From Arachidicoccus sp. BS20 (GTDB taxonomy: Bacteria > Bacteroidota > Bacteroidia > Chitinophagales > Chitinophagaceae), in the NCBI RefSeq assembly GCF_001659705.1, contig NZ_CP015971.1:744001-808000 (forward strand): a stretch of DNA of 64,000 nt, written 5' to 3'. Under the pieces are notes generated by a model, which made no database searches, had not been told where the DNA came from, and was given only the letters and a program-made list of their open reading frames with translations. Position 1 is the stretch's first letter, and each line of letters opens with the position of its first letter. The position numbers and the translations under genes were made by a program. Positions 18,946-28,064 of this stretch are shown one piece after another.

Positions 18946-20007
18946 ATCATCAATTCTCAATACGACTATATCATCGTTGGGCAAGGCATTTGCGGCACAT
19001 TCCTGAGTTATTATTTAATGCAGGAAGATCAATCTGTTTTAGTGATTGACAAACAGAAACCGAACCGCGCCTCGCGCATTGCAAGTGGTGTCATAAATCC
19101 TGTTACGGGCAGACGAATTGTAAAGACCTGGAAGATTGACGAATTGATGCCTTTTGCGTGGAATGCTTATCATAAAATTGCAGCGGAGATTAAGCTTCAA
19201 AATATCATTAATCAATGCAGCGTCCTCGATATTCACACAACGGAACAAATGCGCAACGCTTTTGAAAAAAGATTGAATGATGTGCAACACGATTACATTC
19301 AACCTTGCAACAATGAGATTTTTTGGCAACAATATTTTCATTTCAATTTCGGTATTGGCGAAATTTTTCCGGCGTATTGCATCAATTTAATCGATTTATT
19401 AATTGGCTGGCGAAATTATCTGCACGAATTGAAACGCTTACAAACAGAGGCTTTCAGCGAAAACAAACTATTATTAAAAGATGATTTTGTTGTATATAAA
19501 AATATTACGGCAAAGAAAATAATCTTTTGCGACGGCATTTCTTCCGTGTACAATAATTACTTCAAACATTTGCCATTTGCATTAAACAAAGGCGAAGCTC
19601 TAATTGTTTCTATTCCCGATTTACCAAGAGATTTTATTTACAAACAAGGTTTCAGCATTGTTCCCTGGAAAGAAAATGATTTGTTCTGGATTGGCTCGAC
19701 GTACGAATGGAATTATGATAATGATTTACCTACAAATAACTTTAAAAATAAAGTGGAAACTTATTTGCAAAATTATTTAAAAGTCGCTTACAACATTCAA
19801 GAACACTTTGCAGGATTAAGACCCGCCAACACAGAACGCAGACCATTTGTAGGTTTACACACAGCTTATCCGCAAATTGGGATTCTTAACGGCATGGGAA
19901 CAAAAGGTTGCACGCTTGCACCTTTTTATGCGAATCAATTGACACGACATCTTTTACATGATGCAAAAATTGATGCTGAAGCCGATGTGCAAAGATTTAC
20001 CAAGTAA
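18946..20007 (+). CDS. FAD-dependent oxidoreductase (DAO-like) with non-standard start
   Basis: The protein carries the FAD-binding dinucleotide motif at its very N-terminus (YDYIIVGQGICGTFLSYYL), then SRIASGVINPVTGRRIVKTW as in D-amino-acid-oxidase/ThiO-like enzymes, and a C-terminal FAGLRPANTERRPFVG followed by GILNGMGTKGCTLAP that closes the FAD site. No ATG, GTG or TTG exists in frame between the upstream stop (18919) and the Rossmann motif; the first ordinary start, at 19018, would delete the FAD motif. I therefore place the start at ATC 18946 (ATC ATC AAT TCT CAA TAC), where an ATG would be expected. Total length is 353 residues. It lies 27 bases after the ABC exporter and overlaps the convergent LpxR-like gene by 11 bases. 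Confidence 0.7.
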   Translation: MINSQYDYIIVGQGICGTFLSYYLMQEDQSVLVIDKQKPNRASRIASGVINPVTGRRIVKTWKIDELMPFAWNAYHKIAAEIKLQNIINQCSVLDIHTTEQMRNAFEKRLNDVQHDYIQPCNNEIFWQQYFHFNFGIGEIFPAYCINLIDLLIGWRNYLHELKRLQTEAFSENKLLLKDDFVVYKNITAKKIIFCDGISSVYNNYFKHLPFALNKGEALIVSIPDLPRDFIYKQGFSIVPWKENDLFWIGSTYEWNYDNDLPTNNFKNKVETYLQNYLKVAYNIQEHFAGLRPANTERRPFVGLHTAYPQIGILNGMGTKGCTLAPFYANQLTRHLLHDAKIDAEADVQRFTK

Positions 20008-20920
20008 AACCAAAAGAGATAGTTCCGTACAACTGTGTTTTAATTTGTGTAAGCGATTCTTTATTTTCATAAGTCAATGCAAGATTCATCAGAAAACCTT
20101 TATTTGCATACATCCAACCCATTTGCGGACGAAATAACGTACGATTTAGTTTACCAACATATTCACCTTTATCTTTTATAAACATTCCGCCTTGCACAGT
20201 TGCATCATAAGCCTTCACAACAAGTTGCGGATACAGATAAAAGAATGATTCTTTTTGATTGCTATTCAGGTTTGCATTCCAGAAAACAGAATTTGAATTG
20301 TTATTAAATTCCCCCAGAAGTATTGCTGCGCCTGCATTTACATCCGTAAAAGTATTTCCTAAAGTTCCGCCAGCAATAGGTTTTACATCAAACCAAGTTT
20401 TGTTTTTAATCACATTTGGCGACCATTCAAATGAACCGTTCGCGCCTACTTCGGTCTTTAATTGAAACTGCCATTCACGAGGTTTATACATCCCCAAAGT
20501 ACTGTGAATTGCTTCCTGCACTTGTCTTCCAAATGCGGGTGGACCAATTGTGCCAACCGAAACACTCCAGCTTAATACATTATCGCTCCGGGTAAAATTT
20601 GTTTGATTGTATCCGACAAATAGAAATGCTGTTACGGGACGGTCAAGCTCGCTCAATTCGTTATAGCTGCCATTTTTTGCATTGTACATCAACTGACCAA
20701 GTTCGATAGAACGAATGGTTTTTGATGATGCGTCTTTGGAGTTTTTCCATCTGTAAACCAGTTGCAAGCCATTGGTATAATATCCGTCTTTGCCTTGCAA
20801 AGTATAAGAATCATTATCGCTGATGAGCTGGAACTCGCTGTGAGGTTGTGCTTGCGCTTGTAATAAAAAAATATTCAGAGAGCAAATAAAGAGAAATAAA
20901 AATCTACGCCTCAAAGTCAA
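19997..20920 (-). CDS. LpxR-like outer-membrane protein (DUF2219)
   Basis: A 307-residue protein with a cleavable signal peptide (LFLFICSLNIFLLQAQAQ) and alternating beta strands ending in a C-terminal aromatic residue (TISFGFTW), as in outer-membrane barrels. Family motifs of the LpxR lipid A 3'-O-deacylase group are visible: ISDNDSYTLQGKDGYYTNGL near residue 33, with the conserved Asn-Asp, and SVGTIGPPAFGRQVQ followed by an invariant-type His in AIHSTLG. LpxR removes the 3' acyl chains of lipid A in Salmonella. Whether this protein is enzymatic is not certain. It abuts the ppx gene (20921) on the same strand with no space between, so the two share a transcript. Confidence 0.78.
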   Translation of the reverse strand: MTLRRRFLFLFICSLNIFLLQAQAQPHSEFQLISDNDSYTLQGKDGYYTNGLQLVYRWKNSKDASSKTIRSIELGQLMYNAKNGSYNELSELDRPVTAFLFVGYNQTNFTRSDNVLSWSVSVGTIGPPAFGRQVQEAIHSTLGMYKPREWQFQLKTEVGANGSFEWSPNVIKNKTWFDVKPIAGGTLGNTFTDVNAGAAILLGEFNNNSNSVFWNANLNSNQKESFFYLYPQLVVKAYDATVQGGMFIKDKGEYVGKLNRTLFRPQMGWMYANKGFLMNLALTYENKESLTQIKTQLYGTISFGFTW

Positions 20921-21811
20921 TTATTTTTTATGAGTTATTTCACTGTATAATTCGTGCACCAATCCGTCGGCTACGCCGATTTTCGGCACAATAATTTCGC
21001 TCGTATGCGCCCAATGCATAATGTTGATATAAATTTGTAACGCAGGCACAATCACGTCCGCACGGTCGGGCTTTAATTCGTATTTCGCCATGCGTTGCGG
21101 GATGGATAATACGGATAAACTTTTATGATAAGCCCGCAATTGCTTCAACGAGAGCGGCAAACCGTCTTTGGTTTTACTCAATGAAAAAACTTTATTGATG
21201 TTGCCGCCTGAACCAATAGCTGTTACCGGTAATTTGCTTTTAATATTTTTCCTGATTTCATTTTTTACAGATTCCCAGTCAGCTTCTTTTACCTGTCTCT
21301 GGAGCAACCTTATGGTTCCAAGATTGAATGACTTTTGATACACCTGCTGTCCTTCCACAAAGAAATCGACTTCCGTGCTGCCGCCGCCTACATCGATATA
21401 GAGATACGATTTTTTCTTATCCAGTTTTTCGGCAATGTGTGTTTCAAAAACCAGCGTAGCTTCTTTGTCGCCGGAAATAATTTCAATATCGATATCCGAT
21501 TTTTTTTTCACTTCATTGATGATGCGTTTACTATTGCTGGCATCGCGCATAGCACTGGTAGCACAGGCTTTCACGGCTTCTACGGAATAAGCATTCATTA
21601 AATTTTTAAATGCCATCATTGTATTAAGCAGCATTTGTTTTTTTTCTTTGCTGATGCGGCCGTCTTTAAACACATCAAAACCAAGACGCAGCGGCACTCT
21701 TACCAAATTTACTTTATTAAAAGATATTTCGCTTCTGCCTTTTTTCTGCACATCCACAATCAACAAACGCGCCGCATTGCTTCCTATATCAATTCCTGCT
21801 AATTTCATCAA
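20921..21811 (-). CDS. ppx: Ppx/GppA phosphatase (exopolyphosphatase)
   Basis: A 296-residue member of the ASKHA-fold Ppx/GppA family, which hydrolyses terminal phosphates of polyphosphate or pppGpp. Visible motifs are the phosphate-1 loop LAGIDIGSNAARLLIVDV at the N-terminus, KACATSAMRDASNS (about residue 82), the phosphate-2 motif YLYIDVGGGSTEVDFF (about 137) and VTAIGSGGNINKV (about 200). It is the short form with only the first two domains and lacks the C-terminal HD-like domain of E. coli Ppx. It lies 12 bases after ppk1, so synthesis and breakdown of polyphosphate are co-transcribed. Confidence 0.92.
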   Translation of the reverse strand: MMKLAGIDIGSNAARLLIVDVQKKGRSEISFNKVNLVRVPLRLGFDVFKDGRISKEKKQMLLNTMMAFKNLMNAYSVEAVKACATSAMRDASNSKRIINEVKKKSDIDIEIISGDKEATLVFETHIAEKLDKKKSYLYIDVGGGSTEVDFFVEGQQVYQKSFNLGTIRLLQRQVKEADWESVKNEIRKNIKSKLPVTAIGSGGNINKVFSLSKTKDGLPLSLKQLRAYHKSLSVLSIPQRMAKYELKPDRADVIVPALQIYINIMHWAHTSEIIVPKIGVADGLVHELYSEITHKK

Positions 21812-21823
21812 TAGTTTAAAAAT

Positions 21824-24022
21824 TTAGTTAATAACCTTTTCTTTTAGTAACGCGGCTTTCGACTCAAGGTTTTCGGCAACTTTCACGCCTTTTATTCTTT
21901 TAGGCTCGTGATGATTATTGCGATATGTTACCGCCTGTTGCTTCAGGTAATTAAAGATTTCTATCTGTGAACGAATCTTTTTCTTGCCGTTTGCCTGCAC
22001 ATACCTGTTTGACAAATCATTGTCCAAGATACGTGCTTTTACGTTATCACTCAATTGTATATTCATAATTTCCCGCAGTTCTTTCTTGATATGCCTGTTG
22101 GTAATTTCAACAGCTACTTCGACCCGGTGGTCAAGATTTCGCACCATCCAGTCGGCAGAAGCTATGAATGTTTTCTCTTTTCCCGAATGAAAGAAAATCA
22201 GTACGCGTGCGTGCTCAAGGTACTCATCCACAATGCTGACCGCAAAAATATCTTTTTTAAACTTTTTACTGGCGCTATGCGCACAATAAATGCCGCGTAC
22301 GACCATTTTTACAGAAACACCTGCCGCCGCCGCTTCATAAATTTTTCTTATTAAAGTATCGTCGCTAATGGAGTTTAATTTGATGATAATTTCTGCCGGA
22401 CGCTTTGCCTTGGCTTCCTTTATTTCATAATCAATCAGGTCCATCAGATGCGTGCGCATGCCTGTGGGACACACGAATAATTTTTTACAACTGTTTAAAT
22501 CTACTACTCTTTCCGGCTTTCCGGTGGTAAGAAATTTAAAAATTTTATTGATGTCTGCCATTACACCTTTGTTGGCAGTCATCAGCATGTGGTCTGCATA
22601 AATACGTGCCGTTTTTTCATTCAGATTTCCCGTTGCCACAAAACCGTATTCAATAATTTTTTTATTGACACGTTTTTTTATCACACAAATTTTTGCATGA
22701 ACTTTCATATCCGGAATGCCTATTAAAACTTTTACGCCTTCTTCTTCCAGTCTGGTTTTCCATTCAAGATTAGCTTCTTCGTCGAAGCGCGCACGAAGTT
22801 CCATCATTACAATTACCTCTTTCCCGTTACGGGCGGCGTTGATTAACGCATTGATGATTTTTGAATTACTTGCCAAGCGGTACGCTGTGATTCTGATGCT
22901 CATTACTTCCGGGTCCATCGCGGCTTCCCGCAACAAATCGATAACCGAAACGAAAGAGTGATACGGAAAACTCAGCAGCACATCTTTTTGCAGCACCACG
23001 TCGGTTACACGCAGAGAATCTGCCAATTCAGGATGAATGAAAGAAGTATTTTTACGTGTTCTTTTCGTAGTCGGAAATACATTCGGAAAGTCCATAAAAT
23101 GGCGGAAATTGTGAATTTTCCCGCCGGGGATAATATTATCTTTTTGCGTAAGATTCAGCTTCTGAATAAGGTACTCAAGAATGCCGGCATTCATTTCCTT
23201 GTCATAAGTAAAGCGAACGGCTTTACCTTTACGCCTGTTCTTAATTCCTTTTTCTATTTTTTGCACAAGCGTTGTAGAAATATCATTGTCGATATCAAAC
23301 TCTGCATCTTTGGTTACGTTGAAAATATGTGCATCAAAAGTATCATAACCGAAATAGGAAAAGATAATCGGAAGATTAAAACGAATCACATCTTCCATCA
23401 ATATGATATCGTGCTCTCCGGGCTTCGAGGGCAGAATTACAAAGCGCCCCAACGCATGAACAGGAATCTCTATCAACGCATATTTTTGTTCGTACACATC
23501 TTTGCGACGGCTCATTACGACACCGAGATACAAGCTCTTATCACGCAGATAAGGTAATGTGGGTAAATCCTCAATCATCAAGGGAATTACATTTGATGCG
23601 ACCTCTTCGTCAAAATATTTGTGTACAAAATTCTTTTGCGCGCGTGTGAGTTCATGAATATCTCTGAGGAAAATTTTTTCCTTACTCATTTCCTTGATAA
23701 TGCCTTCCCAAATTCTTGCAAATTCATTCTGCTGACGCAACACGATAGTTTGAATCTGGTCGATGATTGCCTGTGGATGTTCTTCAAAATGAAAGTTGGT
23801 ATTCTTACCTTTCAACTCAACCATTCTTTTCAAAGCCGCCACACGCACACGAAAAAACTCTTCGAGATTATTTGAATGGATTGCGAGAAACTTAATGCGT
23901 TCTTTTAAAGGAACAGAAGGGTCGTTTGCTTCTTGCAACACTCGCTCATTGAAACTGAGCCAACTGATATCACGTGGAATAATGGGTGTCGATTTCATCA
24001 AGTGTAAATTCTCTGAAGTCAT
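21824..24022 (-). CDS. ppk1: Polyphosphate kinase 1
   Basis: A 732-residue Ppk1, which transfers the gamma-phosphate of ATP to a growing polyphosphate chain through a phospho-histidine. The order of N, H, C1 and C2 domains is normal: RDISWLSFNERVLQEAND at the start, the catalytic His in GIPDMKVHAKICVI, ATGNLNEKTARIYADHMLM after it, VRGIYCAHS, and a second conserved His in NLDHRVEVAVEI. The frame opens at 24049, but the ATG at 24022 is the likely start. The ppx gene follows 12 bases downstream. A TATTTTTG box lies 25 bases upstream. Confidence 0.97.
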   Translation of the reverse strand: MTSENLHLMKSTPIIPRDISWLSFNERVLQEANDPSVPLKERIKFLAIHSNNLEEFFRVRVAALKRMVELKGKNTNFHFEEHPQAIIDQIQTIVLRQQNEFARIWEGIIKEMSKEKIFLRDIHELTRAQKNFVHKYFDEEVASNVIPLMIEDLPTLPYLRDKSLYLGVVMSRRKDVYEQKYALIEIPVHALGRFVILPSKPGEHDIILMEDVIRFNLPIIFSYFGYDTFDAHIFNVTKDAEFDIDNDISTTLVQKIEKGIKNRRKGKAVRFTYDKEMNAGILEYLIQKLNLTQKDNIIPGGKIHNFRHFMDFPNVFPTTKRTRKNTSFIHPELADSLRVTDVVLQKDVLLSFPYHSFVSVIDLLREAAMDPEVMSIRITAYRLASNSKIINALINAARNGKEVIVMMELRARFDEEANLEWKTRLEEEGVKVLIGIPDMKVHAKICVIKKRVNKKIIEYGFVATGNLNEKTARIYADHMLMTANKGVMADINKIFKFLTTGKPERVVDLNSCKKLFVCPTGMRTHLMDLIDYEIKEAKAKRPAEIIIKLNSISDDTLIRKIYEAAAAGVSVKMVVRGIYCAHSASKKFKKDIFAVSIVDEYLEHARVLIFFHSGKEKTFIASADWMVRNLDHRVEVAVEITNRHIKKELREIMNIQLSDNVKARILDNDLSNRYVQANGKKKIRSQIEIFNYLKQQAVTYRNNHHEPKRIKGVKVAENLESKAALLKEKVIN

Positions 24023-24046
24023 TGTATTGTTATATTTTATTGCTAA

Positions 24047-24080
24047 CAAAAATAGACTTCACTTATTTGGGAAATACAAA
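24047..24080 (-). promoter_or_regulatory. Candidate promoter of the ppk1-ppx operon
   Basis: On the minus strand TTTG (24080-24077), a 22-base spacer and TATTTTTG (24054-24047). The -7 box fits TAnnTTTG; the spacer is longer than the usual 19. Confidence 0.45.
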
Positions 24081-24151
24081 GAAACAATTATTTAATATTC
24101 CCGCACTGTCATGCCCGCATAATACACATCGCAAATTCGCGGGCAGAAAAA

Positions 24152-25207
24152 TCAGCTTACACCATCGGTGTACAAATATTTTGAATCAAACAATAAGTTA
24201 TTAATTTCATTGGAATAAACTGCGTAATTAAAACCTTTTTGTACACAAAAAGCGCCGGTTTCTCCTTTTTTATTCAGCGCAATAAAAGCCACCTGGTAAG
24301 TATGCGCTTTGGCAACTCCGGTACGTTTTACAATGCGTTCCACAGCGGCTTTACACGCGGCTTCCGGCGAATACCCCTGCCGCATAAATTCAACAATCAA
24401 AAACGTTCCGGCAGATTTTATTACCTCTTCGCCAAGACCTGTGGAAACTGCTGCGCCTATTTCATTGTCCACATACAAACCAGCGCCGATGAGCGGCGAA
24501 TCTCCTACTCTGCCGCGCACTTTAAATCCCATGCCGCTCGTGGTACAACTTCCGCTGAGATTACCGTTTACATCAATCGCTAACATTCCTATGGTATCGT
24601 GATTCCAATCTCCGTTAGACAATTTCATTGGAGCAAACGCAGTTTGTCCCTTTGTCTCATTCTTACCTTTTTCGATATTAATCACAGGCTGATATTTTGA
24701 TGTCTTCAACCATTTTTTATACTCAGCTTCCGCATCGGGCGAGAGTTTTTGAGGTTCCAACTGAAAGCCTTGCGACAATGCAAATTCCTGCGCGCCGGCG
24801 CCCACCAACAACACGTGCGGCGTATTTTCCATTACTTTACGCGCTACCGAAATCGGATGCTTGATTCTTTCAATTGCAGCCACTGCGCCGGCATTTCCGT
24901 GTTCATCCATAATAGAAGCATCAAGTGTTACAATGCCGTCCCTGTCAGGGTTTGCGCCAAGTCCTACGCAACAATTTATTGACGATTCTGTAACCATTAC
25001 ACCTTTTTCTACGGCGTCTAATGCTCGTCCCCCGGTGCTTAACACTTTCCATGCTTCTACATTTGCATCAATGCCGGTGTTCCATGTCGTAATCACTAAA
25101 GGCTTAGTTACAGCATTATTTTTAAAGTTTGCTTTCAAGTTTTTGGAAAATAAAAAACCGCCCGCGCCAAGCGAACCCATCTGAAGAAATTTTCTGCGCT
25201 GCATCAT
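24152..25207 (-). CDS. Glycosylasparaginase / isoaspartyl peptidase (Ntn hydrolase)
   Basis: A 351-residue N-terminal-nucleophile hydrolase. The autoprocessing site and nucleophile are seen in DWNHDTIGMLAIDVNGNLSG, where cleavage before the Thr of HDT frees the catalytic threonine. Substrate-binding residues follow in KVRGRVGDSPLIGAGLYVDN and VSTGLGEEVIK. This pattern matches N4-(beta-N-acetylglucosaminyl)-L-asparaginase, which splits the Asn-GlcNAc link of glycoproteins. The N-terminus MMQRRKFLQMGSLGAGGFLF is Tat-like with a twin Arg, so export to the periplasm is likely. The second ATG, at 25204, is an equally possible start. It has no obvious operon partners. Confidence 0.88.
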   Translation of the reverse strand: MMQRRKFLQMGSLGAGGFLFSKNLKANFKNNAVTKPLVITTWNTGIDANVEAWKVLSTGGRALDAVEKGVMVTESSINCCVGLGANPDRDGIVTLDASIMDEHGNAGAVAAIERIKHPISVARKVMENTPHVLLVGAGAQEFALSQGFQLEPQKLSPDAEAEYKKWLKTSKYQPVINIEKGKNETKGQTAFAPMKLSNGDWNHDTIGMLAIDVNGNLSGSCTTSGMGFKVRGRVGDSPLIGAGLYVDNEIGAAVSTGLGEEVIKSAGTFLIVEFMRQGYSPEAACKAAVERIVKRTGVAKAHTYQVAFIALNKKGETGAFCVQKGFNYAVYSNEINNLLFDSKYLYTDGVS

Positions 25208-25387
25208 ATTTGTTTGTTTAAAATGTAATGATTGATAAAAAGCTAAAGCTAAAGAAAAATGGAATACGTTACGGCATTAAAAGAGTTCAAATTAAATTTT
25301 TTATGAGAGAAATGAAATATCATTCATCCATTTTCAAGAACAGATAAATAATATTTTCATAACTTGCTTAACTTAAAATATTTCACA

Positions 25388-27424
25388 ATGAATAAAGTAT
25401 CACTCTCGGTTATGGCGGCATCTGCGATTTGCGGCATGACTGCGTGTACCGGCGGCAGCTCGTCCGACACGGCACAAAAGCATTTTATTGAAACGCAATA
25501 CATCGACAGCGCAACAAAACCCTCCGACAATTTTTATCGTTTTGTAAATGGCAAATGGTTAGACACCGCAAAAATTCCCGGGGATAAAACAGCTATCGGT
25601 GGTTTCAACAAGCTGCACGACGACACGCAACTCAAGCTAAAAGTGCTATTGGAAAATGCCGAAAAGAACGACGGTAAAACCGGAAGTATTGAACAAAAAG
25701 TAGGCGATTTCTATGCTTCCGGCATGGATACAACGACGATTGACAAGCGCGGTTACGACCCGATAAAACCCATTCTCGCACAAATAGATTCCATCAATAA
25801 CGTAAAGTCATTGATGAAATTTGTATCAGAACGTAAAAAGAACGGCGGCGGCGCCCTGATTGGCTTTAGCGTAGGTGCCGACCAAAAAAACAGCGCAATG
25901 AATATTGCCATATTATATCAGACGGGCATAGGATTACCCGACAGGGATTATTATTTTAAAAACGATGCTCCTACCCTTGCAATTCAAAATGCCTATAAAA
26001 ATTATCTTACCACTTTGTTTGAATTAACAGGTGTAGATTCTGCTACAGCTGCGAAAAATACAAGCGTTGTTTATAATCTGGAAAAAGAAATAGCTACCTC
26101 TCATAAAACAAAAGTGGAACTGCGCGATGTAAACGGCAACTACAATAAAATTCCTGTCGCAAAAATTATTGCATCGCAGCCAAATATCGGTTGGTCGGCA
26201 TATTTTGATGCCATTGGCGCGCATATAGATTCCGTTGATTTGGAACAACCCGCTTATTATGATAAGCTGAATACTTTACTGACTTCCGTGCCGATTGATA
26301 CATGGAAAACTTATTTAAAAGCAAGAACGCTTACTTCAGCAGCAGGTATTTTAAGCAAACCTTTTGAAGATGCTGCATTCAAATATTCAATGCTATTAAC
26401 GGGTCAAACTGTTCAAAAGCCACGCTGGGAGCGCATTGTAGCCATGACAGACGGGAATCTCGGCGAAGCATTAGGACAATTATATGTAGAAAAATTTTTC
26501 CCACCGGAAGCAAAGCAACGCATGGATGAACTGGTAAGCAATCTTGAAAAAGCATTTTCTGCCCGTATTCAAAAGCTCGATTGGATGAGCGATTCTACCA
26601 AAGTTGTTGCACAGGATAAACTAAAAGCGATTATCCGAAAAATCGGTTATCCTTCCAAGTGGCGCGATTACAGCAAAGTGGATATTGACAAGAGCAAATA
26701 TTTTGAAAATGTAATTGCCGCTAACAAAAACAATTTTGATTTTATGATGTCCCAACTTGGCAAACCGGTTGATAAAACACTTTGGGGCATGACACCGCCG
26801 ACCATCAACGCCTATTACGACCCAACGATGAACGAGATTGTTTTTCCTGCGGGCATTTTGCAATATCCTTTCTTCGACAAAGATGCCGATGACGCAGTAA
26901 ACTACGGCGGCATCGGAATGGTTATCGGGCACGAAATGACACACGGTTTTGACGACCAGGGTTCTCAGTACGACAAAGACGGCAACATTCACGACTGGTG
27001 GAGCAAAGAAGATAAAACGAAGTTTGACGAGAAAGTAAAACAAATACAACAACTTTATGATGGCTTTACCATGTTAGATAGTTTGCATGTAAACGGCAAA
27101 CTCACAACAGGAGAAAATATCGCAGATTTTGGCGGTGTTGCCATTGCTTATGATGCATTTAAAATGACAAAGGAAGGTCAGGATACCACAAAGATTGATG
27201 GTTATACACCTGACCAAAGATTCTTTATGTCCATTGCGCAAATCTGGAGAAGTAAATACACCGAAGCACAAATTCGCCAGCGCATTAACTTAGACCCGCA
27301 TTCACCTGCACAATGGCGTGTACTCGGTCCGTTGATGAACTTTGAACCTTTCTATAAAGCGTTTAATGTACAACCAGGCGATAAAATGTATCGCAAACCC
27401 GAAGAGCAAGTGAAGATTTGGTAA
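25388..27424 (+). CDS. M13-family zinc metallopeptidase lipoprotein (neprilysin/PepO-like)
   Basis: A 678-residue M13 peptidase. The zinc site is complete: HEMTH at residues 515-519 within VIGHEMTHGFDDQGSQYD, the third ligand in GENIADFGGVAIAYDA, and substrate-binding INAYYDPTMNEIVFPAGILQ just before. An N-terminal M13_N domain covers the first 400 residues. The signal peptide ends in a lipobox GMTAC, so the enzyme should be a lipoprotein in the periplasm or on the surface, degrading oligopeptides. The frame opens at 25364, but the ATG at 25388 gives the clean signal peptide. A long inverted repeat after the gene probably ends its transcript. Confidence 0.95.
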   Translation: MNKVSLSVMAASAICGMTACTGGSSSDTAQKHFIETQYIDSATKPSDNFYRFVNGKWLDTAKIPGDKTAIGGFNKLHDDTQLKLKVLLENAEKNDGKTGSIEQKVGDFYASGMDTTTIDKRGYDPIKPILAQIDSINNVKSLMKFVSERKKNGGGALIGFSVGADQKNSAMNIAILYQTGIGLPDRDYYFKNDAPTLAIQNAYKNYLTTLFELTGVDSATAAKNTSVVYNLEKEIATSHKTKVELRDVNGNYNKIPVAKIIASQPNIGWSAYFDAIGAHIDSVDLEQPAYYDKLNTLLTSVPIDTWKTYLKARTLTSAAGILSKPFEDAAFKYSMLLTGQTVQKPRWERIVAMTDGNLGEALGQLYVEKFFPPEAKQRMDELVSNLEKAFSARIQKLDWMSDSTKVVAQDKLKAIIRKIGYPSKWRDYSKVDIDKSKYFENVIAANKNNFDFMMSQLGKPVDKTLWGMTPPTINAYYDPTMNEIVFPAGILQYPFFDKDADDAVNYGGIGMVIGHEMTHGFDDQGSQYDKDGNIHDWWSKEDKTKFDEKVKQIQQLYDGFTMLDSLHVNGKLTTGENIADFGGVAIAYDAFKMTKEGQDTTKIDGYTPDQRFFMSIAQIWRSKYTEAQIRQRINLDPHSPAQWRVLGPLMNFEPFYKAFNVQPGDKMYRKPEEQVKIW

Positions 27425-27447
27425 GTAAATTTTAGTTTAATAATTAT

Positions 27448-27497
27448 TGCCACGAATGCACAAATAGAGAAAACAACAAATTTGTGTATTCGTGGCA
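27448..27497. terminator. Long inverted repeat, likely bidirectional terminator
   Basis: Eighteen-base arms TGCCACGAATGCACAAAT and ATTTGTGTATTCGTGGCA, with one mismatch, enclose a 14-base loop; TTTTTTA follows on the plus strand. It lies between the convergent M13 peptidase and CAP genes. Similar gene-end palindromes recur in Bacteroidota, so it may also be a dispersed repeat. Confidence 0.65.
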
Positions 27498-27501
27498 TTT
27501 T

Positions 27502-27954
27502 TTATCTCGCAAACAATTGCGTAAAGAACAAAATTCCGTCTTTATTTTTCGCAATACCAATACCTACCATTGTAAAATTGCCGAGCAAATTTTTCCGGTG
27601 CGGCGGACTGTTTATCCAAATATCAACAACTTCTTTGGCAGATATTTTTCCGTAAGCGACATTCTCTCCGGTTGCAATTGCGCCAAGTTTTGCACGCAAA
27701 TCATTGGTTCTTTGCTGAAAGCCGTCATGCCCAAACGGCGTGCGACCACTTGCCATATCGCGGCTATGCTGCGCAGTTTCTTTGCTGATAAAATCAATCA
27801 ACTTTACAGGTTGCAAATTATGTTCTGCGCGATACCGGTTGGTGTAATACAATATTTGTTTTTCAAAGGATGAGCCGGCTTCTTTCTGCGCTGTACAGGA
27901 CGAGATATTTAGCAATACAAAATAACCGATGATTGCAAAATAAATTTTCGACAT
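27502..27954 (-). CDS. CAP-domain lipoprotein (SCP/PR-1 superfamily)
   Basis: A 150-residue protein with a lipoprotein signal ending NISSC (Cys about residue 20) and a CAP domain: YTNRYRAEHNLQPVKL, AQHSRDMASGRTPFGHDGF, TGENVAYG and NSPPHRKNLLGNFTMVGIGI. The His and Glu residues of the CAP cavity are present. Bacterial CAP proteins of this size are secreted or surface bound; their activity is mostly unknown. It is transcribed alone on the minus strand and converges on the M13 peptidase gene. Confidence 0.9.
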   Translation of the reverse strand: MSKIYFAIIGYFVLLNISSCTAQKEAGSSFEKQILYYTNRYRAEHNLQPVKLIDFISKETAQHSRDMASGRTPFGHDGFQQRTNDLRAKLGAIATGENVAYGKISAKEVVDIWINSPPHRKNLLGNFTMVGIGIAKNKDGILFFTQLFAR

Positions 27955-28003
27955 AATTACCTTTTTGATTCGGATAAAACAAAAAGCAAGCCAATGAAAA
28001 ACG

Positions 28004-28033
28004 AACAGCCCGTGATTTGAATCACAGGCTGTT
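28004..28033 (-). terminator. Terminator of aqpZ
   Basis: The stem AACAGCC-GTGAT / ATCAC-GGCTGTT, with a bulge, lies 32 bases after the aquaporin stop; on the minus strand it is followed by CGTTTTTC. Confidence 0.6.
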
Positions 28034-28064
28034 TATTATATCAAAGAAAAACTTCTTTTAATCT

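Noticed and set aside
22958-23557. 199-residue open frame opposite to ppk1
   Set aside because: It lies entirely antisense to a strongly conserved gene and has no recognisable domain, promoter or normal codon use.
26621-27052. 143-residue frame opposite to the M13 peptidase
   Set aside because: Antisense shadow of a complete, conserved metallopeptidase gene.
27448-27497. Reading the long inverted repeat as a mobile REP element only
   Set aside because: Its position between convergent genes and the T-run after it make a terminator the simpler reading; repeat status remains possible.
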